The translations under genes were made by a program, and so were the position numbers. The notes beneath the pieces were generated by a model. That model worked only from the letters and a program-made list of their open reading frames with translations. It was not told the origin of the DNA and searched no databases. This document shows positions 47,936-60,219 of a stretch of 64,000 nucleotides of DNA, piece by piece. Where the stretch lies: positions 22,263,936-22,327,935 of the forward strand of contig CAIIXF020000006.1 in assembly GCA_903813345.2 (NCBI GenBank), given 5' to 3'. The stretch is from Owenia fusiformis. Taxonomy: Eukaryota; Annelida; Polychaeta; Sabellida; Oweniidae. The stretch's first letter is position 1. Each line of letters begins with the position of its first letter.

Positions 47936-48090
47936 TCCTCGGTAGTATAGTGGTGAGTATCCCCGTCTGTTGCGCGAGAGACCACAGTGCTGATGTAACA
48001 GATATAAGTGTACCCAGTGGTCAGTGTCCGTGGGACAATTAACCCTGGGGATGCTTGTCCATCGGACAGTATATTAATTGTTGGCCTATC
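47936..48090 (+). pseudogene. Chimeric tRNA-Asp-like unit 2
   Basis: The head TCCTCGGTAGTATAGTGGTG is identical to a real tRNA-Asp up to the anticodon stem. It then carries TCTGTTGCGCGAGAGACCAC and the same 3' body with the stem-loop. The A box is intact and the B box absent. Confidence 0.7.
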
Positions 48091-48360
48091 AAGGTTTTAA
48101 AAGTTCATCATCTTTAAATATTTATGTCCCATTGGATTCAGTAATAAGTTCATTTTGTGCTTAATTTTCGACCAATTTTCTTAATTTATCAACATTTTAA
48201 AAGGCTAGAATGTATGTTATCCGTTTGTATAAATCATTGCTTGACATTATATATGGGTCTCTTTTGAAAGATTCACATGTTATCATCTCAATAATTTGAA
48301 TGAAATATTTGTGTAAAATCTTTTTCAGAGCTGACAAGACTTGCTGTTTTGTCAGCCAAG

Positions 48361-48432
48361 TCCTCGGTAGTATAGTGGTGAGTATCCCCGCCTGTCACGC
48401 GGGAGACCGGGGTTCGATTCCCCGCCGGGGAG
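48361..48432 (+). tRNA. tRNA-Asp (GTC), copy 2
   Basis: A complete 72-base cloverleaf with anticodon GTC and intact A and B boxes. The acceptor stem closes with G7-C66 (TCCTCGG / CCGGGGA), a compensated change relative to copy 1. A TTTT (about 48439) follows shortly. Confidence 0.97.
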
Positions 48433-49070
48433 GCATATCGTTTTAAATGAGGTTGGCACAGATTAAACTATTGTCTTCTCAGGTCCTCTGCTCCCGATTT
48501 TCTTCTTCAATATTTGGTCAATGAACTTTCAGTTTTAAGTTTTCAAATCCCTATTTATGATATTTTCCCGATTTTTTAATTAAACGTCCCTACAAAGTTT
48601 TTATTTAAATGCTTTTTTCTCAAAATCGCTCATAAGTTCATTTCTTGCTTGTATCATCGCCTCTTGTGAAAAATTCACAGGTAATCACCTCAATAAAATA
48701 AAATATTTGTGTAAAATCTTTGTCAAAAATGACAAGCTTAAGACCTGTCACTATAGTCAGCCAAGGTTTTAAAAGTTCATCATCTTTTAAATATTTATGT
48801 CCTATTGGATTCAGTAATCAGTTCATTTTGTTGCTTAATTTTCGACCAATTTTCTTGTTTTATCAACATTTTATCCGTTTGTATAAATCATTGCTTGACT
48901 ATATATATGGGTCTCTTTTGAAAGATTCACGTGTTAATTCACAGGTAATCACCTCAATAAAATAAAATATTTGTGTAAAATCTTTGTCAAAAATGACAAG
49001 CTTAAGACCTGTCACTATTGTCAGCCAAGTCAGCACCTGGTTATCTGGATTTGCTTATCTCTTAGCCAAG

Positions 49071-49239
49071 TCCTTGGTAGCATTATAGTGGCGAGTATCC
49101 CCGTCTGTTGCGCGAGAGACCACAGTGCTGGTGTAACAGATATAAGTGTACCCAGTGGTCAGTGTCCGTGGGACAATTAACCCTGGGGATGCTTGTCCAT
49201 CGGACAGTATATTAATTGTTGGCCTATCAAGGTTTTAAA
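49071..49239 (+). pseudogene. Chimeric tRNA-Asp-like unit 3
   Basis: It has the head TCCTTGGTAGCATTATAGTGG, the GTT-type anticodon loop, lost T arm and the common stem-loop body. Array homology ends abruptly at 49239. Confidence 0.7.
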
Positions 49240-49681
49240 GGGTTCCGATTAGCATCCCGTATAAAAACAATATGGCGGCTCCAGGCGAATCAACTGGATC
49301 AGTCCATTTTTAAGAAATAAGGGGAGTTCTGTAAAATCCAGTTTATTGAAATTGTCTTTGAGATAAAGTAATCCGTTTATAATGATTTTGAAAACGTTAT
49401 CCAAAGAGTGATTGCGATCAAAGAATACATGTACAACAGCCAATATAAATCCTTGTATTAGAAACCGGGTTGTCTTGCTTTGTTTCATTTGTAGGATATT
49501 TCATATGCCAAGCTGTATGCTATTACGTTATGGGGAAATTTAGATGCCAATTTTTCCTTATTATACACAAATAGAAGATCCTGAAACTTCACCCATAAAT
49601 GCGGAATTGATTTGTCAAAATAAAAATCACCCTTTTATAAATGTGTGACGATCTATAATATACTTATGCTATATAACAGTT

Positions 49682-49775
49682 AGAGGTGTTGACACAACGA
49701 CCTCGAACCTGTGAACCCTTGAGTATTATTCCGGGATCGGGCCTTTTATACTAAACGGTGAGCAACACCAGAAAC
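49682..49775 (-). other. tRNA-like self-complementary segment
   Basis: On the minus strand, GGTGTTG and CAACACC lie 85 bases apart and pair perfectly, like a tRNA acceptor stem. GGTTCGAGG resembles a B box and lies between them. The T loop would be too long and I see no proper anticodon arm, so it is at best a decayed tRNA or SINE head. Confidence 0.25.
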
Positions 49776-50436
49776 GAGCGTTCGATTTGCTAAACGATAT
49801 GCGTCACCCTTTAAAAGTTCATCATCTTTTAAATATTTTTAAAACTGGTCCTCCGTACTTAAATCTTAAAAGAACACAACCACCATATAAATTTGCATTG
49901 GCTCTTATGTGCCGCTATTCCCGAAGAACAAAGATAAGGTAAGGTAAGAATAAGTTTAAAATCCCATTCAAATGAAGATAGTATATTCTTATTTAATATG
50001 AATAACGCAATAAACTTAATTAAGTCACCTATTATAAACCAAGATTGATAACTTTTGTGCCTTTCTTGAATGTTACTCTCCACATAACCATCTATAGAAC
50101 AATCACTTTCCACCTCCTATGAGCCGAACAACCTACCGTTCACATCCACTGTTAGCACCTGTAGTAGCATCATCACTACGTTAACCATGTCAACCAAAGA
50201 TGGTTGTTTCAACTCTTATTTCTTTCTAAGCACCCAAAAACATTTTTCTACAAGATGAGTAACACAACTTCTCCTCATACCTCAAAAACCTTAAACCCCA
50301 AAACAACAAAATTTTAACCGTTCTGATCTCCTTTACACTAGCAGACGAATGGCTCATTTTTAAAAAACAATATTCTTAATAATTTTATCTGTGATTGCAA
50401 ATGCTTGGTTAGCTGATAGACTACGTAAACTACTTT

Positions 50437-51218
50437 CGTTATTCCATTTTGAAAACTTATATCATAATCTTCTATCGTCTTTGGTTCTCCAGACTTCAAC
50501 ACAAAACCAGACATTTTCGTCTGATAGATATTTAGTTTTTCATTGTCTCTATACCGATTTGGGTCTTCTTCCTGCCATACTACACTGGCGTTAACTACAT
50601 CTGTGTCATTTATACCCTGAAAACGTACAAACAACATCGTTACACAATGAAACTACCATACATTAAACAACAACAAAACAGTTCAATGCTTTTAATAATC
50701 TATTTTTATGCAATAAATATGCTCCTGAAGCAACCAATTCTGAATATTCATATGCTATATCTCTGAGTGCCGGGCACTAAATAATCACCACCGGGTGGGA
50801 ATTCTATGTTTTTAATGCAAATGTGGTATCTTTTTTATTCACGTATTGACCAGTATACAGAAGACTGCCACTGTGGAAAAAACATTAATACTTTCGCTTG
50901 CAACCATCAGCCTGAAATATTTGCAATCAATACTACAGTTGTAACAACATAATTTATTTTACCACACCAGTCCTGAGAAAACGAATCGACAGCCTCAGCA
51001 CCTACATAGTTATGCATATTAAGAATTAAATCTGTAACATTGCGTTCATGTTGTCTGCGAATATGTCTACAGTATACACTCCCTGTTTTGTATCTAAAAA
51101 GTTGAAGATATCCCAGTATATACCCCCAGTCATTATAATTTATCATTTTGCTGATGGACTCAGCATTTCGAGTTAGTTCCCGCGGAATCCATTCAGGCTT
51201 CAAAACCTCGATTCGCTG
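50437..51218 (-). CDS. Candidate two-exon fragment of an unknown gene
   Basis: One frame runs from an acceptor TTTGCAG at about 51219 to about 50966 and reads RIEVLKPEWIPRELTRNAES, YGDWGYILGYLQLF-like and ERNVTDLILNMHNYVGAEAV. It ends near a possible donor (TGTG|GTAAAA). A second stretch starts after a good acceptor (TTTTCAG, about 50618) with GINDTDVVNASVVWQEEDPN and runs to about 50437. Both are protein-like and on the same strand, but the donor sites are weak and I cannot prove that they join. I do not recognise the family. Confidence 0.35.
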
Positions 51219-52639
51219 CAAACATATTTCACGAATATCAACGGCAAGTTTCTGAATTTCTTATGTCATGCTACCCTTGTTTACTATATTCACTACACCA
51301 GTGTTGTCAGTGAATCAACAAACAATTCGACATTTTAAGTGTTAAGTATGTAGACAAAGTAATCAACACCCCTTAAACTTTTTGTTCATAGAGCTTTTTG
51401 ATTTCTAAGTTTCTGACCATTTTTGATAACATACATAATTCTCTATATTCCACTACATATTCTCCACAAGCCTTACTCGATGCATCCGAATAAACAATTC
51501 TGGAGTGTTCAGGACACGTTTTAAAAAACCTAACACAATTCTTGCTTGGCTTGATCAGCTATCTTGATAAGACATCCCAGTATAATCTAGGACAACTATT
51601 TATGAAACGCCCTTGTTTTGTGACTATATCACCTGTTGCACCCTGGCAGATTTTACTTTTCTAATTATGGAAGCCACAACCCTTGGAGTGATCACATAGC
51701 CTGTACTGTACGAAACTTTTTACGGTTTCACTTCCGGGATATAACTTAATTTCCTTTTCAAATCCCGACCAAACCTTAGCCAAACCAAACCAAAACGAGT
51801 TTTGAGTGAACTTCCAGATAGGAACAAATTTAAATCCACTATTTCCGGTCCTGATTGCATCATCCAAGAATATTAAAATCTGAATCCAAAAGCCCTCCAA
51901 TGTTTGACCAAGTATCTGACTTTATACGGTGATAGGATTGAGAACCTTAGAAACTTCAACTGTTTAATATATACAACCCTGTTCAAACAACTATCTTTAT
52001 TTTCCTCTACAAATTTTTTAATTTTGAAATGCAAATCTGTTGCTTTTTTATAATTCTAGGTCTTTGGTATGACTCAAACCGAATTTTCTAACCATTTTCA
52101 ATAACATCAATAATGTAAAGATTAGCTCTTACTGATTTCCAAAACGTTACATTTTCTTTCAATTTTCCTTTTACAGTTTGATTCTTTTACTATTTTGATT
52201 ACATATATAGTTCAGATGTATACTTAACTTCCGGTTATTGCTGCCACTTTGAGCAGATGTCTCTTTGACAATCTCTGGACCAACACCTACAGTCCTGGGA
52301 TATATTAATTGATCAGTCGTTTAATTGGCATATTTTCTTGAATTTTAACATTTAATGTCCCAAACTCCCACAAACTGCAGAAAAGTATACCCCATAAATC
52401 ATATTTACCAAAATGAGTGTCTCCAAGGCTTCACACCAGCGTATGCATAATGCATTTGTCACGAGTTTGAGCTGAAATTTCGCCAAAATGAAGTAGGCTT
52501 AGGGTAGTCTCTGCCAGGTTTGTTTATTGTGGTAAGCTTGTAAGTGCTCAGAAGCAAACAATTCACGTGCGCAAAATAATAAAATAATCTAATTGGTCTA
52601 AACTTTGCTGCACATGCGCACAATGTGTGCCATGTTTTT

Positions 52640-52735
52640 TTGCTAGTGATTTCGTTTCGTTTCATGGAGTTTGCGTTTCAGTGTAACTTCCGCAAAAATG
52701 GCGGACCATGGACAGAATTAACAGGTAAAATCACT
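52640..52735 (+). promoter_or_regulatory. Promoter-like segment with ATGGCGG and a strong donor
   Basis: AAAATGGCGGACCATGG is followed by AGAATTAACAG|GTAAAATC, a good donor. The ATGGCGG frame stops after seven codons, so only the inner ATG (CCATGGACAG) could start a spliced frame. No matching downstream exon was found. It resembles the ATGGCGG starts at 36328 and 46747. Confidence 0.25.
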
Positions 52736-52891
52736 TCGAAATTTCAAGAGAACTTTTTACCTATAATAGCAAAACTTTTGTTTTATTTGTGCATTCTATC
52801 TTTCAGATAAGAGTTTCAAGGGTATGTAGGCAAATTCACTTTGGTAGGAACACTCTGTTTAGTTTGAAAACGCACCCTATATTATTATATA

Positions 52892-53438
52892 TCAGCACTG
52901 TAGTCCTGTAGCAGCAGAAACAAATACCGTTGCCTCTGAACCGCCTTCCTGTTGTAGTTCTGATTGATCTGAAGGAACCACGCCTATCGAGACTTCCGCC
53001 TGCTGTAGATGACAAACCACCTCCGCCTCTGAAACTGACTTTAGTTTTAGGTACTTTGTTCTGATATATTGAACTGATGATTTATCTCACTTCAAGAATG
53101 AGCTTGACGTAATAGCTTCTTGTCATCGTCGCTGAATCTGCAGTTTATTAACGTTCATATGTTTCTACTACACACACTTATGGAGATTCATCAGCTATTT
53201 TAACCTATTCTATTTCATTAATTATTCAAAACCATACCTTCTGCCAGGACAATCGCTGCGCCCTGCACATCTCGGTCTCCACCATCTTCTAGACATTTGG
53301 AAATATGTTATCCAATATCTCAGAGTTGTATTCATACCGTTTCTCTCGTCTTTTCTTCTGTAACTTTGTTTCTGTTTCCAACTTCCTCGCCAGTTTTGAA
53401 CCATCTTTGAACAATTCACGTTTTCTTCGTTCTCCATT
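52892..53438 (-). pseudogene. Two-exon 3' gene fragment with one frameshift, unknown family
   Basis: The upper exon runs about 53438-53238 and begins after an acceptor with NGERRKRELFKDGSKLARKL, then a charged coiled-coil-like stretch ending YEYNSEILDNIFPNV. At about 53288 the frame must slip by one base to continue as LEDGGDRDVQGAAIVLAE. A donor GTATGG follows. The lower exon 53028-52892 begins after TTTCAG and reads EAEVVCHLQQAEVSIGVVPS, then ATVFVSAATGLQC and a stop. Phase matches only if one base is added to the upper exon. It is a pseudogene or an assembly error. The protein is not recognised. Confidence 0.45.
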
Positions 53439-54035
53439 CTGAGTCTCAGTTGCGTAATTTAGTATATAGCAAAAGTCTCAATTGCAAGTTTCAATAAATT
53501 TAGCAAATGCTGCCGTGTTAGCGTCACAAAGCCGAATGACTCAAAACCTATTTCCTAAACATAAATCACTCACAACTCATTCAATCAATACCACCGTTTG
53601 TCGTCACTTAAATAGAGATTTTACATTTTGGCATGCCAACCTAAGGTCCTTACCATGGCATGGGTGCACTAAGGTCCTATCACTTTTGGAAGAGTTTATT
53701 TTCATTCAAAAGGTAGTATAGGAGTCGATACATTTTATAAGCACAACATTTGAATACACACTCAGTAGAGTCAGTTACTTGAATAAAACCTAGACATTGC
53801 AAATCTATATAGTGATGTATTAGTATAGTATATAATTTATCAATTGTGCAAAAGACCCCATGCAGAACAGTTCTAGTGATAACGACAATCTTCCCATTAC
53901 AAACCAAAGGCTTTACCAAAATGCCCAAAAAATCACTATTGATTTTTCTATTATTGCAGACATTTATGGTTAGTTTATTGACTAAATTTCACAAACAGGC
54001 ACAATTCTAAAAAATCTTACTTGGAAATACAAATT

Positions 54036-54791
54036 AAGGTGCTATGGAAGTTAACAGGAAATGACAAAACAAAAAATGTCAAAACCATGCTGGATTTTGA
54101 AAATCTTTTGAATCAAGATAACAGAGTTCTGTTTGGACCTCCAGTCAGTTTAATTAGTTCCACATATCATTTACATGACTGGGAACACAAGGAAAATGGT
54201 CAGAATGACCATAAACATGATGAAATAACCTTTTCAGCCCTCTGAAAATGTGACTGAAAAATAGTTAAGAGTAGGTCCTCAGGAAAGGTCACTGAACAGA
54301 ATCTTTTGACTTTTTCAGAAAATGTGCCCAATATATTACTCTAAATGATACAATTTTAAAAAATTCATATCATTCTCAGAAAAAGAAAAAAAGAAAAAAA
54401 AACTGAATTTAAAATCGATCTATTTTCCTTTAAACTACAGCAATTATTGTTTCAGACAATTTATTAAAATTTCAAAGATTGTATCATTTAGAGCAATATA
54501 TTAGACAAATTTTCTGAAAGAATCAAGAGATTCTGTTCATTGACCTTTCCTGAGCACCTACCTTTAGCTATTTTTCAGTCACAATTTCAGAGGGCTGAAA
54601 AGGTTATTTCATCATGTTTATGGTCATTCTGACCATTTTCCTTGTGTTCCCGGTCATGTAAATATGTTGAACTAGTTAGTTGACTGGAGGTCCAAACAGA
54701 ACTCTGTTATCTTGGTTCAAAGAAATTTCAGAATCCAGCATGGTTTTAACATTTTTTGTTTAGTCATTTCTGTTAACTTACATAGCACCTT
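54036..54791. mobile_element. 756-bp foldback element
   Basis: AAGGTGCTATGGAAGTTAAC (54036) and its inverted copy (ending 54791) bound arms of about 350 bp with scattered differences. Both contain AATGGTCAGAATGACCATAA and its complement. The frame at 54021-54245 is palindrome sequence, not a gene. A partial, more diverged relative lies at about 55555-55830. Confidence 0.75.
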
Positions 54792-54794
54792 AAA

Positions 54795-55550
54795 TTACAA
54801 ATTAAAATGTGTTGCATGAAACACATTGATTAATTTGTTCATACAAACTGGAGAAAGTATATAATCTGGGTTCTCCACTTTCAATGAACACATTTTTGTA
54901 CTTTCTCCTGCATGTATGAACAAATATTTTGTGTCCATTCTCCAACATGCATAAGCCAGTAAGCAAATGATTTGTACTTTCTCCATTGTGCATGAACCAA
55001 AACGTTGTTCATTCTCTTCCGTGTTTTCAATATTTTGTTAATTAATCAATGTGTCAGAACGAATAAAATGTACCTAAACCAGTGAGTATGAACGAATTTA
55101 ATGTACTACAATATCTATAATGTGTATGAAGAGACATTACGCTCTTTCTCCAGTATGGACATGTATATGAACCAACACGCCTGTGTATATACTTTCTCAA
55201 GTATGTATGAACAAATATCATGTACTCCATTGTTAATGAACACACATTTTGTATGAACAAATACTATGTACTTTCTCCATTGTGTATGAACGAACAGGTA
55301 CAGGGTATTGGTTAAATAACTAGTGAAAGTACATAATATTTGCTCATACACACTGGAGAAAGTACATGATATTTGTCAATACACACAGTTAAAATTTATT
55401 GTTTCATATATACACTGGAAAAATATAAATAGTTGTCCATACACACATACACAGAAAGTAAATAAAACAATAAAATATTGGTTTAGGCACATGGGAAATT
55501 AACCTAGTTTCGATTCATACATACTGGAGAAAGTATACACAGAGGAGTGT
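54795..55550. repeat. Degenerate repeats of CATACAcACTGGAGAAAGTA
   Basis: At least ten degenerate copies of ACTGGAGAAAGTA, preceded by CATACA, occur on both strands. In one frame they resemble the HTGEK linker of C2H2 fingers, but the surrounding Cys and His pattern is missing and unit spacing is irregular. It may be a decayed zinc-finger array or a simple repeat family. Confidence 0.4.
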
Positions 55551-55554
55551 GACT

Positions 55555-55830
55555 CAGAAAATGTGACTCAAAAACAGTTAAAAGTTGGAGTTTTAGAAAG
55601 GTCACCAGACAGAATCTATTGCACTTTTGAGAAAATGTGCCAAATATATTATTTGAAATTATAGAAGCTTTTTAAAATTTGAATTCATTCCTAAAAATAG
55701 AAAAAATGAGAAAGCAATCCATTCTCTTTTTATGATCACAATTTTTGTTTCAGACAACTTTTCAAAATTTCAAAGGTCCTATGACATGTATGATTTAGAG
55801 TAATATATTGGGCACATTTTCTGAGAAGTC
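55555..55830. repeat. Diverged partial copy of the 54036 foldback
   Basis: AAAATGTGACTCAAAAACAG, GAAAGGTCACCAGACAGAAT and AATATATTGGGCACATTTTC match arm and core segments of the foldback at 54036-54791 with substitutions. Only part of each arm is present. Confidence 0.5.
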
Positions 55831-56717
55831 TTTCACATGATGTTTAGGGTCATTCATTCATACAAACTAGAGAGAGTATGCGAATATTGATTAATCCAAT
55901 CTGAATAATATGATAGATAGTTGGTTCCTCAAAAAGAGAGGTTTACTTAGATTTTGAATATCAAATAGATTTGGATCAAGTGTTATAAAGAATCTGATCT
56001 TCTTAACTTACTTAACTTCGAGCATGCAGATAAATATTCAATGGATTTACATAAAATGCAGAGTTCCTGTGACAATGGCATTTATTTTTAATGATCAAGA
56101 AAGTACTTTGCACCCTCCCGCCAAGTTAGGAAGAAGCCAGAGCTTTCATTCTGGTACACATCGCATCTAGAAACATGTCTGTGTCTATCATGTATGAAGA
56201 GGGGGTCAAGGTATTCCATGATGGAGCATTTTGGAAACCCTTCTTAGAAATTGCTATGCTGAAAATGGGCTATTGGTATACACTGAGTACAAGGAATGCA
56301 GATTGCTCCGATTTTCACTACGGCGCCATGCCGATTGAGTATTTTGTTCAAAATTGAATACATCATTGAACAAACGGAGCAAATGTGACCCAGGCATCAG
56401 TGTAGTATGAATTTATTTTGTTAGGATGCCAATCAGAGCTCTTGATGCAAGTACTAAGTTTGCAAACATGCATGTCAACCATGGCCAATTAGAAAAGTGC
56501 ACCCCTTCTATATGATAATATAAACCCTTCCTACACCTTGGTTTAGCTTTGGATCACTATGCTATCACTATGTGGCAGAAATGCATTCTGATTGGATATA
56601 AATGATCACATGACTTAGTTCACCAAGGTATCAGGAGATGGCATGCCAAAATGTAAAATCTCTAATAGAACAGAACATACTCAAATATACACCCCCGTAA
56701 CAAACTATAGAACACCT

Positions 56718-58208
56718 CCCAATTGAAAAAAGCCTATGGAAAATCATCTCCAATTATCACCTAACTTACTATTGATAATTAGTTGAAAGTTAGGTGTAAA
56801 AATGCACATGCAAATGAGCTAATTATCAACTTAATTAACGCTTAATTTGCAACTTAATTAACGATTAACTACCATCAATATGCAAATGAGCTATTTACGT
56901 AAATTAGTTGAAAGTTAGTTGTAAGTTTGATGTAAGTTAATCTCTAATTATCACCTAACTTACTATTGATAATTAGTTGAAAGTTAGGTTTAAGTCAGAT
57001 TTGTGACATCTCAAAAATGATTCGCTTCTTTTTTGCTTCCCTTCACTCGGAGATTTTTGCTTCATCTTGAACTATTTTGTGACGGAATATTCATCTTAAT
57101 TAGGATCCTCAGAACAGACAACATTGATCTTGAACTATTGAAATTTCACAGCAAGAGGAGGGAAAACCCCATGATTCAATTGATGACATAAGATTTCCTC
57201 CTTCGCACACCTTCTTTTGTCGAAAACGTACCCTCCATCTTGGTTTTTAAATTTTTTTTTCAAGTTTTCAAATTGACCTAGATTTAAACCAATCAACGAT
57301 CGACTCGCTAAACCAATCAGCGACGATGTCATCTCAATACAGATTTACATTATAAGTGTATGTCATCTTTGAACCCTGGGGTTTCTCCCCCTCTTTTTTA
57401 ATTCTATTTTGCAAATTTTTAAGATTCATGAAAAGCATGTGAAGACATCATTATTGCCATCAACAACTAAAATCAGAACACAAGCATTAGACTATAATGT
57501 TACATAATAAGGACGTAACAGATATAATCAAAAATATGTTTTGAAATGTCTTTGATCTAACAATCATTATTTAGAAGAGCACATTTGGATTACTTGTGAA
57601 ATATAGATAACCCATGTTAGTACCTAAATTGCATTCTAGGATTAATATTATATGATCTGATTCAAAAAGATTTTTAAATTCATAAACATTTCAGACAGAA
57701 GTGTGAATAAGATTTAACATACATTGTATTCATGTTCTACATACCCTTATGATAATGTTGACCAAATTTCATGGTAGTATACGCACCATTCACGTTCTAA
57801 TTCTCAATTTTATGAGAGAAATATCTCTCACATGTTTTCTTTTTCCACCATCTTGAAATTAAATTTAGGGGGTCTGTATTTCTAAATCATGGGCCTAATT
57901 TACGACTAATTATCATTAAAATCATCCTATATGTTAACTATCAACCAATAATCTACTTCAGACCAAAAACGTTTTAATTTACCACTTACTATCACCCTCA
58001 AACATTTCATATCTTAATTATCAACTAAAAATCATAAATCAGCATTATTGTAAGTTAATTTACGTTGAACTTGCTACTGATAATTAGGCCATAATTATCA
58101 TTGATTTAATTAACGCTTAACTTTAATTCCAATTGCCAGCAGAATTGTTGATAATTAGTTGTAAATTAGTTGGTAATAAGTTGGTAATTAGTTTTAGTTT
58201 TCAATTGG
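56718..58208. mobile_element. 1.5 kb element with CCCAATTGAAAA ends and ATTAG/TTAATTAACG repeats
   Basis: CCCAATTGAAAA (56718) and TTTTCAATTGGG (58208) are inverted termini. Both margins are dense in GATAATTAGTTG, GTTAGGTGTAA-type and TTAATTAACGCTTAA motifs in both orientations, and the middle is AT-rich. No coding region is recognisable. Confidence 0.5.
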
Positions 58209-58552
58209 GCTTCTCCAAATCTGATATCAAAACAGTGTGAAGTACCTGTATTAAATAATTTTCAAACTTATTCGCTACGCTCAATCGTTAGAAAATATCA
58301 ATGTCCCCAACTATATGTCCCATCGGATTCAGTAATAAGTTCATTTTGTGCTTAATTTTCGACCAATTTTCTTAATTTATCAACATTTTAAAAGGCTAGA
58401 ATGTATGTTATCCGTTTGTATAAATCATTGCTTGACATTATATATGGGTCTCTTTTGAAAGATTCACATGTTATCATCTCAATAATTTGAATGAAACATT
58501 TGTGTAAAATCTTTTTCAAAGCTGACAAGACTTGCCATTTCTGTCAGCCAAG

Positions 58553-58624
58553 TCCTCGGTAGTATAGTGGTGAGTATCCCCGCCTGTCACGCGGGAGACC
58601 GGGGTTCGATTCCCCGCCGGGGAG
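58553..58624 (+). tRNA. tRNA-Asp (GTC), copy 3
   Basis: A complete cloverleaf identical to copy 2 (G7-C66 form), anticodon GTC, with both internal promoter boxes. It is the first intact tRNA after the 9 kb interruption. Confidence 0.97.
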
Positions 58625-59062
58625 GCATATCGTTTTGGTTGGCACAGATTAACTATTGTCTTCTCAGGTCCTCTGCTCCCGAATCTGAATCTGAAGTTGA
58701 CTAATTGAACACAAATTACGAATTAAACGAGTATTTATGAAAACGTCAATCTTTCTGTCAATGTAGTAGATCACAAACTCAGTATCGGACAGTATATTAA
58801 TTGTTGGCCTATCAAGGTTTTAAAAGTTCATCATCTTTTGAATATTTATGTCCCATTGGATTCAGTAATCAGTTCATTTTGTTGCTTAATTTTCGACCAA
58901 TTTTCTTAATTTATCAACATTTTATCCGTTTATATAAATCATTGCTTGACATTATATATGGGTCTCTTTTGAAAGATTCACGTGTAATCATCTCAATAGA
59001 ATGAACTATTTGTGTAAAATCTTTTTCAAAGCTGACGAGACTTGCCAGTCCTGTCAGCCAAG

Positions 59063-59130
59063 TCCTCGGTAGTGGTCAGTGTCCGTTGGACAATTAACTC
59101 TGGGGATGCTTGTCCATCGGACAGTATATT
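59063..59130 (+). pseudogene. Truncated tRNA-Asp-like unit
   Basis: TCCTCGGTAGTGGTCAGTG fuses the first ten tRNA bases directly to the 3' body, deleting the anticodon arm. The stem-loop part is retained (TCCGTTGGACAA). This is a deletion derivative of the chimeric unit. Confidence 0.65.
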
Positions 59131-59415
59131 AATTGTTGGCCTGTCAAGGTTTTAAAAGTTTATCATCTTTTAAATATTTATGTCCCATTGGATTCAGTAA
59201 TAAGTTCATTTTGTGCTTAATTTTCGACCAATTTTCTTAATTTATCAACATTTTAAAAGGCTAGAAAGTATGTTATCCGTTTGTATAAATCATTGCTTGA
59301 CAGTATATATGGGTCTCTTTTGAAAGATTCACATGTTATCATCTCAATAATTTGAATGAAATATTTGTGTAAAATCTTTTTCAGAGCTGACAAGACTAAA
59401 TAGTGGTCAGCCAAG

Positions 59416-59487
59416 TCCTCGATAGTATAGTGGTGAGTATCCCCGCCTGTCACGCGGGAGACCGGGGTTCGATTCCCCGTCGGGGAG
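59416..59487 (+). tRNA. tRNA-Asp (GTC), copy 4
   Basis: Identical to copy 1, including the A7-T66 closing pair and downstream T-run, because it lies in the duplicated block. Confidence 0.97.
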
Positions 59488-60219
59488 GCTTTCCTTTTTT
59501 ATTTTCTTTATACGAAGCCAACAAGTTTAGTAGATTTTTTGTAACATTTTAACATTTACAAAGTTTTGTCACAAATTTTAAATTACGCAGCATTTTGAAA
59601 CACGAAAGATGACACAATAGGCTTAATGATACAGGGTGGTCCAAAATATCATTCATTCACACTTTTTCACACTTTTTTTGCGTAGCACTCTAAAGAATAC
59701 ATGTAATTTCAATTTTTTCTCTCCATAGACCTGTCCTACATAAACATGTTTTGTGTAAGTTTCATAATCATATACCATGATATCACCATAATGTGAGCAC
59801 AGATCAATAGTCATCCTCAATCCAAGATCTTTTCACACATTGCCAATGTCCATGTCGATGTTGCCATAAGGAATTCTCCCAACTGATCTCTGTTTTTTGA
59901 TATTCTTTAGCTCATGATGAATAGTTTGGTGATTGTGAATAGTGCAGGTCAGGTGTGTTCCATACCGTGAATACGGGAGATGAGTTTTCAGGGAAGTTAT
60001 AGGTATTCAAGCGAAGCAACACAGGGACTCAGTCACGGCGAAGTTGCTGCATCTTTCCATGGAGCTTTCAAAGCCCGTGATCTTTCCAATGGATAACAAT
60101 ATCAATGACGTAACCCCTCGCCTCCGCGCCAATGCCAGAATGGATTTTCTTCTTATAACTTCTACGGTGTCCAACCCAAACGCTCTTACATGCGCGACAT
60201 GCCTGCGAAGCGAAATAAA

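Larger units (their letters stand above)
45923..49239. repeat. Segmental duplication, copy 1 (3.3 kb)
   Basis: This block matches 59396-62639 almost base for base. By eye there are about eight substitutions, a poly-G length change and a 77-base deletion in copy 2. It contains two intact tRNA-Asp genes, three chimeric tRNA-like units and the putative first exon at 46747. Offsets between copies move from 13473 to 13400 because of the indels. Confidence 0.9.
49240..58295. other. 9 kb segment interrupting the tRNA-Asp array
   Basis: Array sequence stops at 49239 inside GGTTTTAAA and resumes at about 58297 in TGTCCCCAACTATATG. A short array-like scrap (AAAGTTCATCATCTTTTAAA) lies at about 49812. 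The segment holds gene fragments (50.3-53.4 kb) and foldback elements (54.0-58.2 kb). It is either an insertion into the array or the original locus between two expanded arrays. Confidence 0.5.

Noticed and set aside
49259-49266. TATAAAA with ATGGCGGCTCC just downstream
   Set aside because: The ATG is only six bases past the TATA box, too close for a transcript start, and the frame stops after 13 codons.
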